Below, in pieces: positions 18,085 to 27,432 of a DNA stretch of 64,000 nt. Position 1 is the first letter of the stretch; every line of letters begins with the position of its first letter. The DNA lies in the NCBI RefSeq assembly GCF_029714425.1, contig NZ_CP121668.1, positions 8,763,501 to 8,827,500 of the forward strand, in the 5' to 3' direction. A program made the position numbers and the translations under genes. This DNA comes from Bradyrhizobium sp. CB2312. Its GTDB lineage: Bacteria; Pseudomonadota; Alphaproteobacteria; Rhizobiales; Xanthobacteraceae. The notes beneath the pieces were generated by a model, which saw nothing but the letters and a program-made list of their open reading frames with translations, had not been told where the DNA came from and ran no database searches.

Positions 18085-18516
18085 TCACCCGGAATCCGCG
18101 CCTTTGCGCGGATCCGGCCTCTCCCCGCGCGCGGGGAGAGGCGAAGGAATCCACCTATTTCGGCCGTACCGTCGGGTCGCCGCCGGGGCTGCCGGGGGCG
18201 GGATGACGGGCATGCTGCCGTCCGTGCTCGGCGCGGGGGCGTGCATTTCGGGGTCGACGCCCGCGGGCGGGCAGATCACGCCGTCGGATTTTGCCAGTTT
18301 GTCGCCGAGCGGTTCCCGGGCCTGGCCGGTGGTGGTGCCGTCAGGCGCCGTGGCGCGGTTCGGGCGGTCCTGCGGGGTGCAGTTGGCCGCATGTTGCGGG
18401 GATGGCGGCGCGGTCTGTTGCGGCGGCGTCGCCGGGGCGGGCGGAGCCTGCGCGATCGCACTGCCTGAGGCGGCGATCAGAAGGCTGACCAGGATGATGT
18501 TTGATGTCGTGCGCAT
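18085..18516 (-). CDS. Secreted proline-rich hypothetical protein
   Basis: This frame encodes 143 residues beginning with a clear signal peptide (RTTSNIILVSLLIAASGSAIAQ) followed by a Pro/Ala/Thr-rich disordered region and short conserved-looking stretches such as GDKLAKSDGVICPPAGVDPEM. The final 20 residues or so (PSPLPARGERPDPRKG) are encoded by a palindromic intergenic repeat (CTCTCCCCGCGCGCGGGGAGAG), so the original C-terminus has probably been replaced or extended by repeat sequence. The protein is likely periplasmic; function unknown. Confidence 0.6.
   Translation of the reverse strand: MRTTSNIILVSLLIAASGSAIAQAPPAPATPPQQTAPPSPQHAANCTPQDRPNRATAPDGTTTGQAREPLGDKLAKSDGVICPPAGVDPEMHAPAPSTDGSMPVIPPPAAPAATRRYGRNRWIPSPLPARGERPDPRKGADSG
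18110..18144. repeat. Palindromic repeat CTCTCCCC-GCGCGC-GGGGAGAG
   Basis: A GC-rich palindrome of the type scattered between Bradyrhizobium genes. A related hairpin, CTCTCCCGCAAGCGGGAGAG, occurs near 49780-49800. Here it lies inside the end of the proline-rich secreted protein gene. Confidence 0.5.
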
Positions 18517-18691
18517 GGGACGGAAACGCGCAGGCCGCGCGGGGCGTTCCCGGGTCGAGTGCGATGTGATCGGATGAATAGGTTGCCTGTGGCCATCCTT
18601 CGAGACGCCCGCTTTGCGGGCTGCTCAGGATGAGGTCACGTTGCGAAGCAACAGGCGCGCCACCCGACAGCGCAAGCGCGAAAAATCGCGC

Positions 18692-19330
18692 TCACGATTT
18701 GCGGTAGCGGATCAGCGAGAAATGGCCCATCGGCGGCATTGGCCTGCGCTCCGCGAGCGTGACCCCACCGTGCCTGGCGGCCCAGCCTTCGAGGCGGGCC
18801 CACGGGAACTCCGGACGCCAGCCGAGACGGCGGGCGAGCGGCGCGAAGGCGAGCTCGGAGAGTTTGCGAAAACCCTTCTCGGCGCCGATGTGGTTGACCA
18901 GGATCAACTCGCCGCCGGGCTTGAGCACGCGCACGAACTCGTCGAGCGTGCCTTCGGGGTCGGGAACGGCGGTGATGACATATTGCGCGACCACCGCGTC
19001 GAAGAAGTTTCCGGGGAAGGCGAGGTTCTTCGCATCCATCACCGAGAGCACTTCGACGTTGCTGAGGCGCAGCGCGCGCACGCGCGCCTGCGCCTTGCGC
19101 AGCATCGGCTCGGAAATATCGACGCCGCAGATTTTTGTGGTGCGCGCGTAATCCGACAACGACAGACCGGTGCCGACACCGACATCGAGGATGCGGCCGC
19201 CGATGCGGTCGGCCTCCGCGATGGTGGACTGCCGGCCGGCATCGAAGACCTTGCCGAACACGAGATCGTAGACCGGCGCCCAGCGGCCATAGGCCTTCTC
19301 GACCCCGGCCCGCGAGATGTCTGCTGCCAT
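18692..19330 (-). CDS. pmtA: Phosphatidylethanolamine N-methyltransferase, PmtA type
   Basis: The 212-residue protein is a class I SAM-dependent methyltransferase. The N-terminus VEKAYGRWAPVYDLVFGKVF and the SAM-binding ILDVGVGTGLSLSDY, followed by GVDISEPMLRKAQ and VVAQYVITAVPDP, match the soluble bacterial PmtA group that methylates phosphatidylethanolamine stepwise to phosphatidylcholine. In Bradyrhizobium phosphatidylcholine is needed for efficient symbiosis. It has no membrane segments, as expected for a peripheral enzyme. It lies 21 bases downstream of mnmA on the same strand, so the two may be co-transcribed. A ubiquinone-type methyltransferase role is a less likely alternative. Confidence 0.72.
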   Translation of the reverse strand: MAADISRAGVEKAYGRWAPVYDLVFGKVFDAGRQSTIAEADRIGGRILDVGVGTGLSLSDYARTTKICGVDISEPMLRKAQARVRALRLSNVEVLSVMDAKNLAFPGNFFDAVVAQYVITAVPDPEGTLDEFVRVLKPGGELILVNHIGAEKGFRKLSELAFAPLARRLGWRPEFPWARLEGWAARHGGVTLAERRPMPPMGHFSLIRYRKS

Positions 19331-19351
19331 GCCCCCTGCCCCGGAAATTAC

Positions 19352-20593
19352 TTAGCCGCGGACGGCTTCCGCGAGTGGCCTCGCTGAACTCGCCGCCACC
19401 TTCGCGGCGGCGCTCTGGATAAAGCCACCGCCGAGCACGCGCGCCTGCCCAGACGGCGCGTCATAGAACACGCAGGCCTGTCCCGGCGAGACGCCCTCTT
19501 CGCCGGCGACGAGCTCGACCTCGTAATGACCGTTCGCACCGCGCAGCCAGGCCGGCTGCGGCGAGCGGGTCGAGCGCACGCGCACGAACATTTCGAGGCC
19601 GCCTCCGATGGCGCGATCGATGTCGCCGCCGCCGATCCAGTTGACGTCGCGCAAGCTGATGCGGTGCATCTTCAGCGCATCACGCGGGCCGACGACGACG
19701 CGGCGGTTTGCGGCATCGAGCCGCACCACGAACAGCGGCGCGTGGGCCGCAATGCCGAGGCCGCGGCGCTGGCCGACGGTGAAATTGGCGATGCCGTTGT
19801 GCCGGCCGAGCACGCGTCCGTCGAGATCGACGATGTCGCCGGGGTCCATCGCGTTCGGACGCAGGCGCGTGATGATGTCGGTGTAGCGGCCCGTCGGCAC
19901 GAAGCAGATGTCCTGGCTGTCGTGCTTGTCGGCGACCGCGAGACCAAAGCGGCGCGCGAGCTCGCGCGTCTCGGGCTTGGTCATGTCGCCGAGCGGGAAG
20001 CGCAGGAAATCGAGCTGCTCCTGCGTGGTCGCGAACAGGAAGTAGCTCTGGTCGCGGTCGCTGTCGGCGGCGCAGACCAGCGCGCGCGAACCGTCCTCGC
20101 GGCGGCGCGAGGCGACGTAATGTCCGGTGGCGAGCGCCTGCGCGCCTAACTCTCGCGCGGTCTTCAGCAGGTCGCGGAATTTGACGGAGCGGTTGCACTC
20201 GATGCACGGCACCGGCGTCTCGCCGAGCGCATAGCTGTCGGCAAAGTTGTCGATGACGGACTCGCGAAAGCGATCCTCGTAGTCGAGCACGTAATGGGGA
20301 ATGCCGAGCTTGGCGGCGACGTCGCGGGCGTCGTGGATGTCCTGGCCGGCGCAGCAGGCGCCCTTGCGGTGGGTCGCCGCGCCATGATCGTAGAGCTGGA
20401 GCGTGATCCCAACGACGTCGTAGCCTTCGGCCTTCAACAGCGCAGCCGTCGTCGAAGAATCGACGCCGCCCGACATGGCAACGACGACCCTGGTGTCCTC
20501 AGGACGGCCTTCGAGATCCAGACTGTTGAGCATGGCTTTAAAGTTTGTGACGGCGGCGTTCGGCGATCCGCGATTTGCTTCTGACCGGGACAT
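19352..20593 (-). CDS. mnmA: tRNA 2-thiouridylase MnmA
   Basis: The enzyme thiolates uridine 34 of tRNA-Lys, -Glu and -Gln. The PP-loop ATPase motif [12 protein letters not shown], the ITLQLYDHG and [14 protein letters not shown] segments, the catalytic PCIECNR cysteine and the second cysteine in [10 protein letters not shown] are all present, with [14 protein letters not shown] between them. I chose the ATG at 20593, which has GGGGAG six bases upstream, giving 413 residues; an internal ATG at 20533 gives a shorter N-terminus closer to many homologues but has a poor ribosome site. Core housekeeping gene, first of the probable mnmA-pmtA unit. Confidence 0.92.
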   Translation of the reverse strand: MSRSEANRGSPNAAVTNFKAMLNSLDLEGRPEDTRVVVAMSGGVDSSTTAALLKAEGYDVVGITLQLYDHGAATHRKGACCAGQDIHDARDVAAKLGIPHYVLDYEDRFRESVIDNFADSYALGETPVPCIECNRSVKFRDLLKTARELGAQALATGHYVASRRREDGSRALVCAADSDRDQSYFLFATTQEQLDFLRFPLGDMTKPETRELARRFGLAVADKHDSQDICFVPTGRYTDIITRLRPNAMDPGDIVDLDGRVLGRHNGIANFTVGQRRGLGIAAHAPLFVVRLDAANRRVVVGPRDALKMHRISLRDVNWIGGGDIDRAIGGGLEMFVRVRSTRSPQPAWLRGANGHYEVELVAGEEGVSPGQACVFYDAPSGQARVLGGGFIQSAAAKVAASSARPLAEAVRG

Positions 20594-20837
20594 CGGCGCT
20601 CCCCGGGAACTTTGGTTCCCGAAGGGCACGGCTTGCCCGGTCGAAAGCGGCTGAGAGCTGCCTCTTTAATATAGGCGCCATTCCGGTGAAGCAATCGCGC
20701 CGGCCGGACGCTTAGGGCAATTCTTGCCGGGGCGGCAGAAATGGCGGGGGCCGGCAGGAGGCGCGGGCGGCGACACCAATTCATCAAGATATTGATTTTA
20801 TTACATAAACTGAACATCAGGGAGGCTGGCCCGCTCC

Positions 20838-22478
20838 TTGCTCCCTCCTTACGCCGAAGATGTTTCCAAGAGGTCGCCTGTGGTCGGTCGGACGTCAGAT
20901 GTAGCCGCCAGCGTGCAAGTTCCGAGCGCGCAGCAAAAGCCTGCGAAGCCGCAGAGCAGCAAAGATGCGTCGGACTCCTTCGGCTCGCTGGTCGACAGCA
21001 ACACCCAGGCGATCAGCAACAACGCGGCCTCGCAGGACACCGCCCCGCGCCGGACCGATTCCGCGACGTCGTCCGCGTCCGCCTCGGACCGGAGCACGCG
21101 CGAGCCGTCATCGACCGAGCCCTCCTCGCAGAGCAAGGCGCGCGACGACACCGATTCGTCCGCGAGCGCCGGCACGGACACGACGACAGATTCGGCCAAA
21201 GCGGCGGACAAGACCGGCAAGACCAAGGACAAGTCCGAGACCTCCGACGCCAAGCCGGCGGACAAGTCCGACGAGACCAAGGCTGACAAGACCGACACCA
21301 GCGACGGGCTTGCCGCCGCCGTCGATGCCGCAGCGGCCGCGCAGACCGACGCGACGCAGGCAGCCGTGCCCGATCCGAACGCGATTCCCGTTGCCGCGCC
21401 CGTCGTGCCGGTCGATCCGAATGTGGCCGCGGGCCAGGCCAGCGACGCCGCATCTTCGCCGCTGACTATCGCCGCTGCCGGCCTTGCCGCCAGCGCCTCC
21501 ACCGCGGCGCAGATCGCGGGCACCAAGACCGACACCGCAACGCCGGGCGACAAGAGCGCCAAGACGGCCGGCGCCAAGGTCGATGCCGACACCTCGGCAA
21601 CGCTAGGGGATACGGCCGCCACCACCGATGGCACCGCGACCGATGCCAAGACCAGCGGCGGCCTGATCGCCGTCGCCGACCTCGGCACGCCAAAAACCTC
21701 GTTCAAGGCCGCCGCCACCGCGCAAGGGCAGACCGACGTCTCCAATATCGGTCAGGACGCCGGCAAGGCCAACGCCACACAAGCTCAGGCGGCGACGACC
21801 GCCAACGCCGCGCATGCGCAAGGCACCAAGCCGCAAGCCGATTCCAGCCTGGTCGACGCCAAGGCCGATGCGAAGGCCGGCGCCACCGATGCGACACCCG
21901 CCACCACCACGCACCATGCGGGCGCGCAAGCGGCCGTGCCCGACACCAGCGCGCAGGCCGCCTCCGCCATTCAGGCGCCGCTGACCAATACGACGTCGGC
22001 GGCGACCGCTTCGACCGCGACGCTGACCGCGACCGCGGCCACCAATGCGGCCGTGCCGCTCAACGCGGTGCCGATCGAGATCGCCGCCGCCGCGCGCGCC
22101 GGCAAGACGCGGTTCGACATCAGCCTCGATCCGGTCGAGCTCGGCCGCATCGACGTCCGCATCAATGTCGACCGCAACGGCCAGGTCACCTCGCATCTCA
22201 CGGTCGAGAAGCCGGAGACGCTGGCGATGCTGAAGCAGGACGCGCCGCAATTGCAGCGCGCGCTCGACGATGCCGGCTTCAAGACCGGCAGCAACGGGCT
22301 GTCCTTCAGCCTGCGCGACCAGAATTCATCGGGCCAGCAGTCCGGCCAGAACAACGACAATGGCGGCAACGCCCGCCGGCTGATCATCAGCGAGGACGAG
22401 ACCGTGACTGCCGCGCCGGTCGGGCGCGGCTACGGCCGCATGCTCGGATCGAGCAGCGGCGTCGACATCAGAGTGTGA
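20838..22478 (+). CDS. fliK: Flagellar hook-length control protein FliK
   Basis: The 546-residue protein is an export-secreted ruler that stops hook growth and switches the flagellar export gate. The first 400 residues are low-complexity, rich in Ala, Asp, Thr, Ser and Lys, as in FliK of other alphaproteobacteria. The C-terminal domain (about 410-500) has the Flg_hook pattern FDISLDPVELGRIDVRINVD followed by VTSHLTVEKPETLAMLKQD. It is followed after 13 bases by flgD, forming a hook unit. The exact start is uncertain because the N-terminus is poorly conserved. Confidence 0.85.
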   Translation: MLPPYAEDVSKRSPVVGRTSDVAASVQVPSAQQKPAKPQSSKDASDSFGSLVDSNTQAISNNAASQDTAPRRTDSATSSASASDRSTREPSSTEPSSQSKARDDTDSSASAGTDTTTDSAKAADKTGKTKDKSETSDAKPADKSDETKADKTDTSDGLAAAVDAAAAAQTDATQAAVPDPNAIPVAAPVVPVDPNVAAGQASDAASSPLTIAAAGLAASASTAAQIAGTKTDTATPGDKSAKTAGAKVDADTSATLGDTAATTDGTATDAKTSGGLIAVADLGTPKTSFKAAATAQGQTDVSNIGQDAGKANATQAQAATTANAAHAQGTKPQADSSLVDAKADAKAGATDATPATTTHHAGAQAAVPDTSAQAASAIQAPLTNTTSAATASTATLTATAATNAAVPLNAVPIEIAAAARAGKTRFDISLDPVELGRIDVRINVDRNGQVTSHLTVEKPETLAMLKQDAPQLQRALDDAGFKTGSNGLSFSLRDQNSSGQQSGQNNDNGGNARRLIISEDETVTAAPVGRGYGRMLGSSSGVDIRV

Positions 22479-22491
22479 GGAGTATTCGATC

Positions 22492-23199
22492 ATGACCACC
22501 ACGAATGCCACCACCGCGCCTACGCCCGTCTCCGGCACGACGGACGTCCCGAAATCCTCCTCGAACTCGTCGCTGAGCTCGAGCACGGGCTCGACGCTCG
22601 CCGGCAACTTCCAGACCTTCTTGACGCTGCTGACGACGCAGCTGCAGAACCAGAACCCGCTCGATCCGCTCGACACCAACCAGTTCACCCAGCAGCTGGT
22701 GCAGTTCGCCGGCGTCGAGCAGCAGCTGAAGACCAACGATTCGCTGTCCCAGCTCGTCACGTTGCAGCAGACCACGCAGGCGACCCAGGCGCTGGGCTTC
22801 GTCGGCAAGACGGCACTGGTCGACGGCTCGACCGCAACAATGACGAAATCGTCGGCGACATGGCACCTCAACGTGCCGAGCGACTCCACCGTCGACATCA
22901 CCGTCGCCAATGCCAGCGGCCAGACCGTGTTCACCGGCAAATACACTGCCTCAGCCGGCACCGATATTCCCTTCACCTGGAACGGCCAGGGCAATGACGG
23001 CACGCAATGGCCCGACGGCAAGTACACGATCTCGGCCACCGGCAAGGACGTCGCGAACAACAATGTCGGCATCGCCGCGCAGGTCCAGGGCGTGGTGTCC
23101 TCCGTCGACCTCACCCAGTCGCCGCCGCTGCTGACGATCGACGGCGCCAGCTACACGCTGAGCCAGGTGAAGAGCATCATCGCGACCAGCAGCAATTGA
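22492..23199 (+). CDS. flgD: Flagellar hook-capping protein FlgD
   Basis: FlgD caps the growing hook and guides assembly of FlgE subunits outside the cell. In this 235-residue protein the N-terminal region is Ser/Thr rich; the core motif FLTLLTTQLQNQNPLDPLD with NQFTQQLVQFAGVEQQ lies at about residues 43-80; the C-terminal part has the FlgD Ig/tudor-like sequence (DIPFTWNGQGNDGTQWPDGKY). It follows fliK directly and is probably translated from the same message; GTGAGGAG lies shortly before the ATG. Confidence 0.93.
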   Translation: MTTTNATTAPTPVSGTTDVPKSSSNSSLSSSTGSTLAGNFQTFLTLLTTQLQNQNPLDPLDTNQFTQQLVQFAGVEQQLKTNDSLSQLVTLQQTTQATQALGFVGKTALVDGSTATMTKSSATWHLNVPSDSTVDITVANASGQTVFTGKYTASAGTDIPFTWNGQGNDGTQWPDGKYTISATGKDVANNNVGIAAQVQGVVSSVDLTQSPPLLTIDGASYTLSQVKSIIATSSN

Positions 23200-23583
23200 G
23201 GCCACATAGCGCCGCCACACATTCGGTGTCGTCCCCGCGAAGGCGCGAACCCATACACCCAGGAAGTCGTTATCGCATGAGGTCGTAACCCCGAGTCTTC
23301 ACCAAACCACTCCCTGGGGTTATGGGTCCCGGGCTCGCGCTTCGCGCGCCCCGGGACGACAGTTGAGAGCTCTGCGGCGTCACCGCGAGCATCTGTTTGT
23401 TAGTAAAGTATTTACCTTCTGCCCCGCCCGGCCCGCCGAAACCGCGTTTTCGGCCCCCGGGCCGGCCGCGTTCCCGCAAGATTCAACGAGAATTGTATTG
23501 AAGCCTTAGGCTTAGCGGATTTTTAAGCCGCCGGGCGTAGGGTTACCGCGTGAGTTCAGTGGTTGAGAGTTTGTGAGTACGCC
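23200..23583. other. Intergenic region with a dispersed repeat
   Basis: The left part (about 23226-23362) is a repeat seen again near 59058-59192, starting GTCGTCC and containing ACCCATA and CCTGGGGTTATGGGTCC. The right part should hold the sciP promoter; AT-rich spots occur near 23390-23410 and 23485-23525, but no site could be assigned with confidence. Confidence 0.4.
23226..23362. repeat. Dispersed repeat between flgD and sciP
   Basis: GTCGTCC opens the element and GGGACGAC closes it; inside are ACCCATACACCCAGGAAG and CCCTGGGGTTATGGGTCCC, shared with 59058-59192. Confidence 0.7.
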
Positions 23584-23859
23584 ATGACAGAACCCCATCG
23601 CCCGAGGGTAAAATACGTCATCGGGCCGGACGGCAGTCCGCTGACGATCGCAGATCTGCCCGCGCCCGGCACCAAACGCTGGGTCATCCGCCGCAAGGCC
23701 GAAGTCGTCGCCGCTGTGCGTGGCGGGCTTCTCTCCCTTGAGGAGGCCTGCAGCCGTTATACCCTGACGGTCGACGAATTCCTCTCCTGGCAGTTTTCCA
23801 TCGACCAGCACGGTCTGGCGGGTCTTCGCACCACCCGCATCCAGCAATATCGCCAGTAA
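23584..23859 (+). CDS. sciP: CtrA inhibitor SciP (DUF1153)
   Basis: This 91-residue protein matches the SciP family nearly end to end: RVKYVIGPDGSPLTIADLP, then RRWVIRRKAEVV-like sequence, then GGLLSLEEACSRYTLTVDEFLSWQ with a helix-turn-helix. In Caulobacter SciP binds CtrA and blocks transcription of CtrA targets, including flagellar and cell-cycle genes. Its position between the flgD and fliF units fits that role. I start at the internal ATG at 23584 (MTEPHRPRV); the frame has an ATG seven codons earlier with no better site. A perfect terminator hairpin follows. Confidence 0.92.
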   Translation: MTEPHRPRVKYVIGPDGSPLTIADLPAPGTKRWVIRRKAEVVAAVRGGLLSLEEACSRYTLTVDEFLSWQFSIDQHGLAGLRTTRIQQYRQ

Positions 23860-23890
23860 GCGATCCGGAAATCTGCTGCTTTTGAACAAA

Positions 23891-23921
23891 ATCGGCCTCG
23901 CCCCGCGAGGCCGATTTTTTT
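23891..23921 (+). terminator. Rho-independent terminator of sciP
   Basis: ATCGGCCTCG (23891-23900), loop CCCCG, then CGAGGCCGAT (23906-23915) form a perfect 10-bp stem that ends in a run of seven T. It lies 32 bases after the sciP stop and isolates sciP from the fliF unit. Confidence 0.9.
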
Positions 23922-23933
23922 CATGTTTGCTTT

Positions 23934-23970
23934 TGGCACCACTTTTGTCCGACCTCTTAACCTTCGTTAA
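23934..23970 (+). promoter_or_regulatory. Candidate fliF promoter: sigma-54-like and CtrA-like elements
   Basis: TGGCAC at 23934-23939, five bases, then TTGT at 23945-23948 resembles a sigma-54 -24/-12 element, but the -12 dinucleotide is GT instead of GC. Just downstream, TTAA at 23957-23960 and TTAACC at 23967-23972 resemble a CtrA site, but with six rather than seven bases between the halves. Both lie about 80-115 bases before fliF. The flbD gene at the end of this operon encodes a sigma-54 activator, and sciP next door encodes a CtrA inhibitor. Confidence 0.35.
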
Positions 23971-24051
23971 CCATATCGAAACCATCACCTAGGCAATAAT
24001 TGCCCAGTCGGCCGCTCTTGGAATGCGGGTCGAAGCTGTCGGGGCGGTTGC

Positions 24052-25665
24052 TTGCAAGGTCTTGCGGACTTCTTAAAAAGTATCGGCGCCGCCCGGTTCG
24101 GGGCGATGATCGCGGTCACCGCCGCGCTCATCGGCTTCTTCGCCTTCGTCATCATGCGCGTCACCACGCCGCAGATGACGACCCTGTTCACCGACCTCAG
24201 CGTCGAAGATTCCTCCAGCATCATCAAGGACCTGGAACGCCAGGGCATCCAGTTCGAGCTGCGCAACGAGGGCAGCATCATCATGGTGCCCAAGGACAAG
24301 GTCACGCGGCTGCGCATGAAGCTCGCCGAGGGCGGCCTGCCCAAGGGCGGCGGCGTCGGCTACGAGGTGTTCGACAAGTCGGACGCGCTCGGCACCACCT
24401 CCTTCGTCCAGAACATCAATCACCTGCGCGCCCTCGAGGGCGAGCTCGCCCGCACCATCCGCGCCATCGACCGCATCCAGGCCGCCCGCGTCCACCTCGT
24501 GCTGCCCGAGCGCCCGCTGTTTGCGCGCGAGGCGCCGGAGCCGTCGGCCTCGATCGTGGTACGCGTCCGCGGCGCGCTGGAGGCGCAGCAGATCCGCGCC
24601 ATCCGCCACCTCGTCGCCTCCGCCGTCAACGGGCTGAAGCCGCAGCGGGTCTCGATCGTCGACGAGGCCGGCCAGCTGCTCGCCGACGGCGCCGCGACCG
24701 ACCCCGAGCAGGCGGTCGGCGACGAGCGCCGCATCGCCTTCGAGAAGCGGATGCGCAAGCAGGTCGAGGACATCGTCTCCTCCGTGGTCGGCTCGGGCCG
24801 CGCCCGCGTCCAGCTCTCCGCCGATTTCGATTTCAACAAGGTCACCCAGACCTCGGACAAGTTCGATCCCGAGGGCCGCGTGCTGCGCTCCAGCCAGACC
24901 CGGGAAGAGAGCAGCCTCACCGCCGACAACAACGGCCAGGTCACCGTCAACAACGAGCTGCCCGGCAACCAGCAGAACAACGGCGTCGCGGCCAAGGACC
25001 AGAGCAAGAAGACGGAAGAGACCAACAATTACGAGATCTCCCGCACCACCAAGACCGAGGTGACCGAGGCCGGCCGGGTCAACCGCATCTCGGTCGCGGT
25101 GCTGGTCGACGGCATCTATTCCAAGAACGAGAAGGGCGATCTGGCCTATCAGGACCGCACCAAGGAGCAGCTCGACCGCATCGCCGCGCTGGTGCGCTCG
25201 GCCATCGGCTTCGACCAGAAGCGCGGCGACCAGGTCGAGGTCGTCAACCTGCGCTTTGCCGATGCGCCCTCCACTGCCCCGATCAGCGAGCCCTCGGGCT
25301 TCCTCGGCATGCTCCAGTTCACCAAGGACGACGTGATGTACTTCGTCGAGCTCGGCGTGATGATGCTGCTCGGCCTCGTCGTGATGTTCATGGTGATCCG
25401 CCCGCTGGTCAAGCGCATCCTCGCTTCCGACGAGGTCGCCGCCGCCATCTCCGGCGTCCTCGCCGGCCCCGCCGCGAGCGACGAGGCCGCGCCCGCCGGA
25501 AGCCAGCCGCTGTTGCCGGGCGGTGCCGCGAGCGCGATCGACGTCGCCACCATCCAGGGCCAGGTCCACGCCCAGTCCGTTCATCGCGTCGGCGAGCTCG
25601 CCGAGCGCAACCCCAACGAAACCGTCGCCATCATCCGCCAGTGGCTCACCGAGCCAGCCAAATAA
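24052..25665 (+). CDS. fliF: Flagellar MS-ring protein FliF
   Basis: FliF builds the MS ring in the inner membrane, the base of the flagellar motor and export apparatus. The 537-residue protein has an N-terminal membrane helix (MIAVTAALIGFFAFVIM, about 19-35), YscJ-type ring domains (TTLFTDLSVEDSSSIIKDL; VPKDKVTRLRMKLAEGGLP; ALEGELARTIRAID), a low-complexity linker near 290-330, a second membrane helix near 425-445, and the C-terminal tail that binds FliG. No ATG fits the known N-terminus; a TTG at 24052 preceded by a GGGGCGG-type site is used. First gene of the fliF-fliG-fliH-fliN-flbD unit. Confidence 0.93.
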   Translation: MQGLADFLKSIGAARFGAMIAVTAALIGFFAFVIMRVTTPQMTTLFTDLSVEDSSSIIKDLERQGIQFELRNEGSIIMVPKDKVTRLRMKLAEGGLPKGGGVGYEVFDKSDALGTTSFVQNINHLRALEGELARTIRAIDRIQAARVHLVLPERPLFAREAPEPSASIVVRVRGALEAQQIRAIRHLVASAVNGLKPQRVSIVDEAGQLLADGAATDPEQAVGDERRIAFEKRMRKQVEDIVSSVVGSGRARVQLSADFDFNKVTQTSDKFDPEGRVLRSSQTREESSLTADNNGQVTVNNELPGNQQNNGVAAKDQSKKTEETNNYEISRTTKTEVTEAGRVNRISVAVLVDGIYSKNEKGDLAYQDRTKEQLDRIAALVRSAIGFDQKRGDQVEVVNLRFADAPSTAPISEPSGFLGMLQFTKDDVMYFVELGVMMLLGLVVMFMVIRPLVKRILASDEVAAAISGVLAGPAASDEAAPAGSQPLLPGGAASAIDVATIQGQVHAQSVHRVGELAERNPNETVAIIRQWLTEPAK

Positions 25666-25708
25666 CCTAAGCCAAGTAACTGCCAAGTGAATCAAGAAGT
25701 GATCTGAC

Positions 25709-26806
25709 ATGGCCGCCACACTGCAAAACGCCAACTCCAACGACATCACCAGCGTGATCTCCACGCTCGGCCAGCGCGCCGGCAGACGCGCCAAGGACGG
25801 CAAGGGGGCCGAGCAGCTGTCCGGGCCGCGACGCGCCGCGATCCTCATGCTGGCGCTGGGCGAGCAATATGGCGGCAAGATCTGGTCGCTGCTCGACGAC
25901 GACGAGGTGCGTCAGCTCTCGCTGGAAATGTCGACGCTCGGCACCGTCGAGGTCGACACCGTCGAGGACATGCTGCTCGAGTTCGTCTCGCGCATGTCGG
26001 CCTCGGGCGCGCTGATGGGCAATTTCGACGCAACCGAGCGCCTGCTGCAGCAATACCTGCCGCCGGAGCGCGTCAACGGCATCATGGACGAGATCCGCGG
26101 CCCTGCCGGGCGCAACATGTGGGAGAAGCTCTCCAACGTGCAGGAAGAGGTGCTCGCCAACTACCTCAAGAACGAATACCCGCAGACCATCGCCGTCGTG
26201 CTCTCGAAGCTGAAGTCGGAGCACGCCGCCCGTGTGCTCGGCATCCTGCCCGAGGAGCTCGCGCTCGACGTCGTCAACCGCATGCTGAAGATGGAAGCGG
26301 TGCAGAAGGAGGTGATCGAGAGCGTGGAGAAGACGCTGCGCACCGAGTTCATGTCGAACCTGTCGCAGACCCGCCGCCGCGACGCCCACGAGGTCATGGC
26401 GGAAATCTTCAACAATTTCGACCGCCAGACCGAAACCCGCTTCATCACCTCGCTGGAGGAGGACAACCGCGAATCGGCCGAGCGCATCAAGGCGCTGATG
26501 TTCACCTTCGACGACCTCGTGAAGCTGGATTCCGGCTCGGCCCAGACCTTGATGCGCAACGTCGACAAGGACAAGCTCGGCGTCGCGCTCAAGAGCGCCA
26601 ACGAGGACGTCCGCAATTTCTTCTTCGGCAACATGTCCTCGCGCGCGGCCAAGATGCTCCAGGACGACATGGCGGCGATGGGCCCGGTGCGCCTGCGCGA
26701 CGTCGACGAGGCCCAGGCGCTGCTGGTCAACCTCGCCAAGGACCTCGCCGCCAAGGGTGAGATCATGCTGACCAAGAACCGCGCCGACGACGAGCTGGTG
26801 TACTGA
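25709..26806 (+). CDS. fliG: Flagellar motor switch protein FliG
   Basis: FliG couples stator force to rotation and takes part in direction switching. The 365-residue protein shows the N-terminal FliF-binding region ([20 protein letters not shown]), the middle EHPQ-like segment written [27 protein letters not shown], and the C-terminal domain with [24 protein letters not shown], which carries the charged residues that contact the stator. It starts 43 bases after fliF, and its stop codon shares one base with the fliH start, so translation is probably coupled. Confidence 0.94.
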   Translation: MAATLQNANSNDITSVISTLGQRAGRRAKDGKGAEQLSGPRRAAILMLALGEQYGGKIWSLLDDDEVRQLSLEMSTLGTVEVDTVEDMLLEFVSRMSASGALMGNFDATERLLQQYLPPERVNGIMDEIRGPAGRNMWEKLSNVQEEVLANYLKNEYPQTIAVVLSKLKSEHAARVLGILPEELALDVVNRMLKMEAVQKEVIESVEKTLRTEFMSNLSQTRRRDAHEVMAEIFNNFDRQTETRFITSLEEDNRESAERIKALMFTFDDLVKLDSGSAQTLMRNVDKDKLGVALKSANEDVRNFFFGNMSSRAAKMLQDDMAAMGPVRLRDVDEAQALLVNLAKDLAAKGEIMLTKNRADDELVY

Positions 26807-27429
26807 TGGCGGCTCCGGCAAAATTCCTGTTCGATACCGACTTCGCGGCGCCCGAGCGGACGACGCGCGAGAAGGCCGCAACCGCGGCCGAGATCGCCCA
26901 GAAGGTCGCCGAAGCCGAGGCGCGCGCCTATCAGGACGGCTTTGCCGCCGGCCAGCGCGAGGCCAAGGCCGAGAGCGACCGCCGCGTCGCGCTCGCCATG
27001 GAAGAGATCAACATCGGCATCCGCGGCGTCGCCGCCGGCATCGGCAACATCGAAAGCAGGATGGAGACCGAGGCGGTCGAGGTCGCGATCGCGGTGGCGC
27101 GCAAGCTGTGCGCCGACCTCGTCGCCGCCGAGCCGCTCGGCGAGATCATGGCGCTGGTCAAGGACTGCTTCGCGCATCTGGTCGCGACGCCGCATCTGGT
27201 CGTCCGCATCAACGACGCGCTCTACGACGCCGCGCGCGAGAAGATCGAGCGGCTCGCCAAGCAGAGCGGCTTCGAGGGCCGGCTGGTGATCCTGGCCGAG
27301 CCTGAAATCGCCACCGGCGACTGCCGGATCGAATGGGCCGATGGCGGCGTCGTGCTGGAACGCGGCGTCATCGCGGCCAAGATCGACGAAATGGTCGGAC
27401 GCTATATCGCGTCTCGGAGGGGGAGCTAA
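26806..27429 (+). CDS. fliH: Flagellar assembly protein FliH-like
   Basis: The 207-residue protein fits FliH, the stator-like regulator that brings the FliI ATPase to the export gate. It begins with a short FLFDTDF segment, then a charged Ala/Glu helix (EIAQKVAEAEARAYQDGFAAG), and ends with a globular domain (HLVVRINDALYDAAREKIE; GDCRIEWADGGVVLERG) typical of FliH/YscL C-termini. FliH is poorly conserved, so position between fliG and fliN is an important part of the call. Overlaps fliG by one base. Confidence 0.83.
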   Translation: MAAPAKFLFDTDFAAPERTTREKAATAAEIAQKVAEAEARAYQDGFAAGQREAKAESDRRVALAMEEINIGIRGVAAGIGNIESRMETEAVEVAIAVARKLCADLVAAEPLGEIMALVKDCFAHLVATPHLVVRINDALYDAAREKIERLAKQSGFEGRLVILAEPEIATGDCRIEWADGGVVLERGVIAAKIDEMVGRYIASRRGS

Positions 27430-27432
27430 GCC

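Noticed and set aside
20600..20640. GGGCACGGCTTGCCC considered as a sigma-54 promoter for fliK
   Set aside because: Spacing between the GG and GC elements is too short by two bases and it lies within the mnmA leader.
24073..25878. 601-codon minus-strand frame opposite fliF and fliG
   Set aside because: An antisense shadow of two well-supported flagellar genes, common in high-GC DNA.
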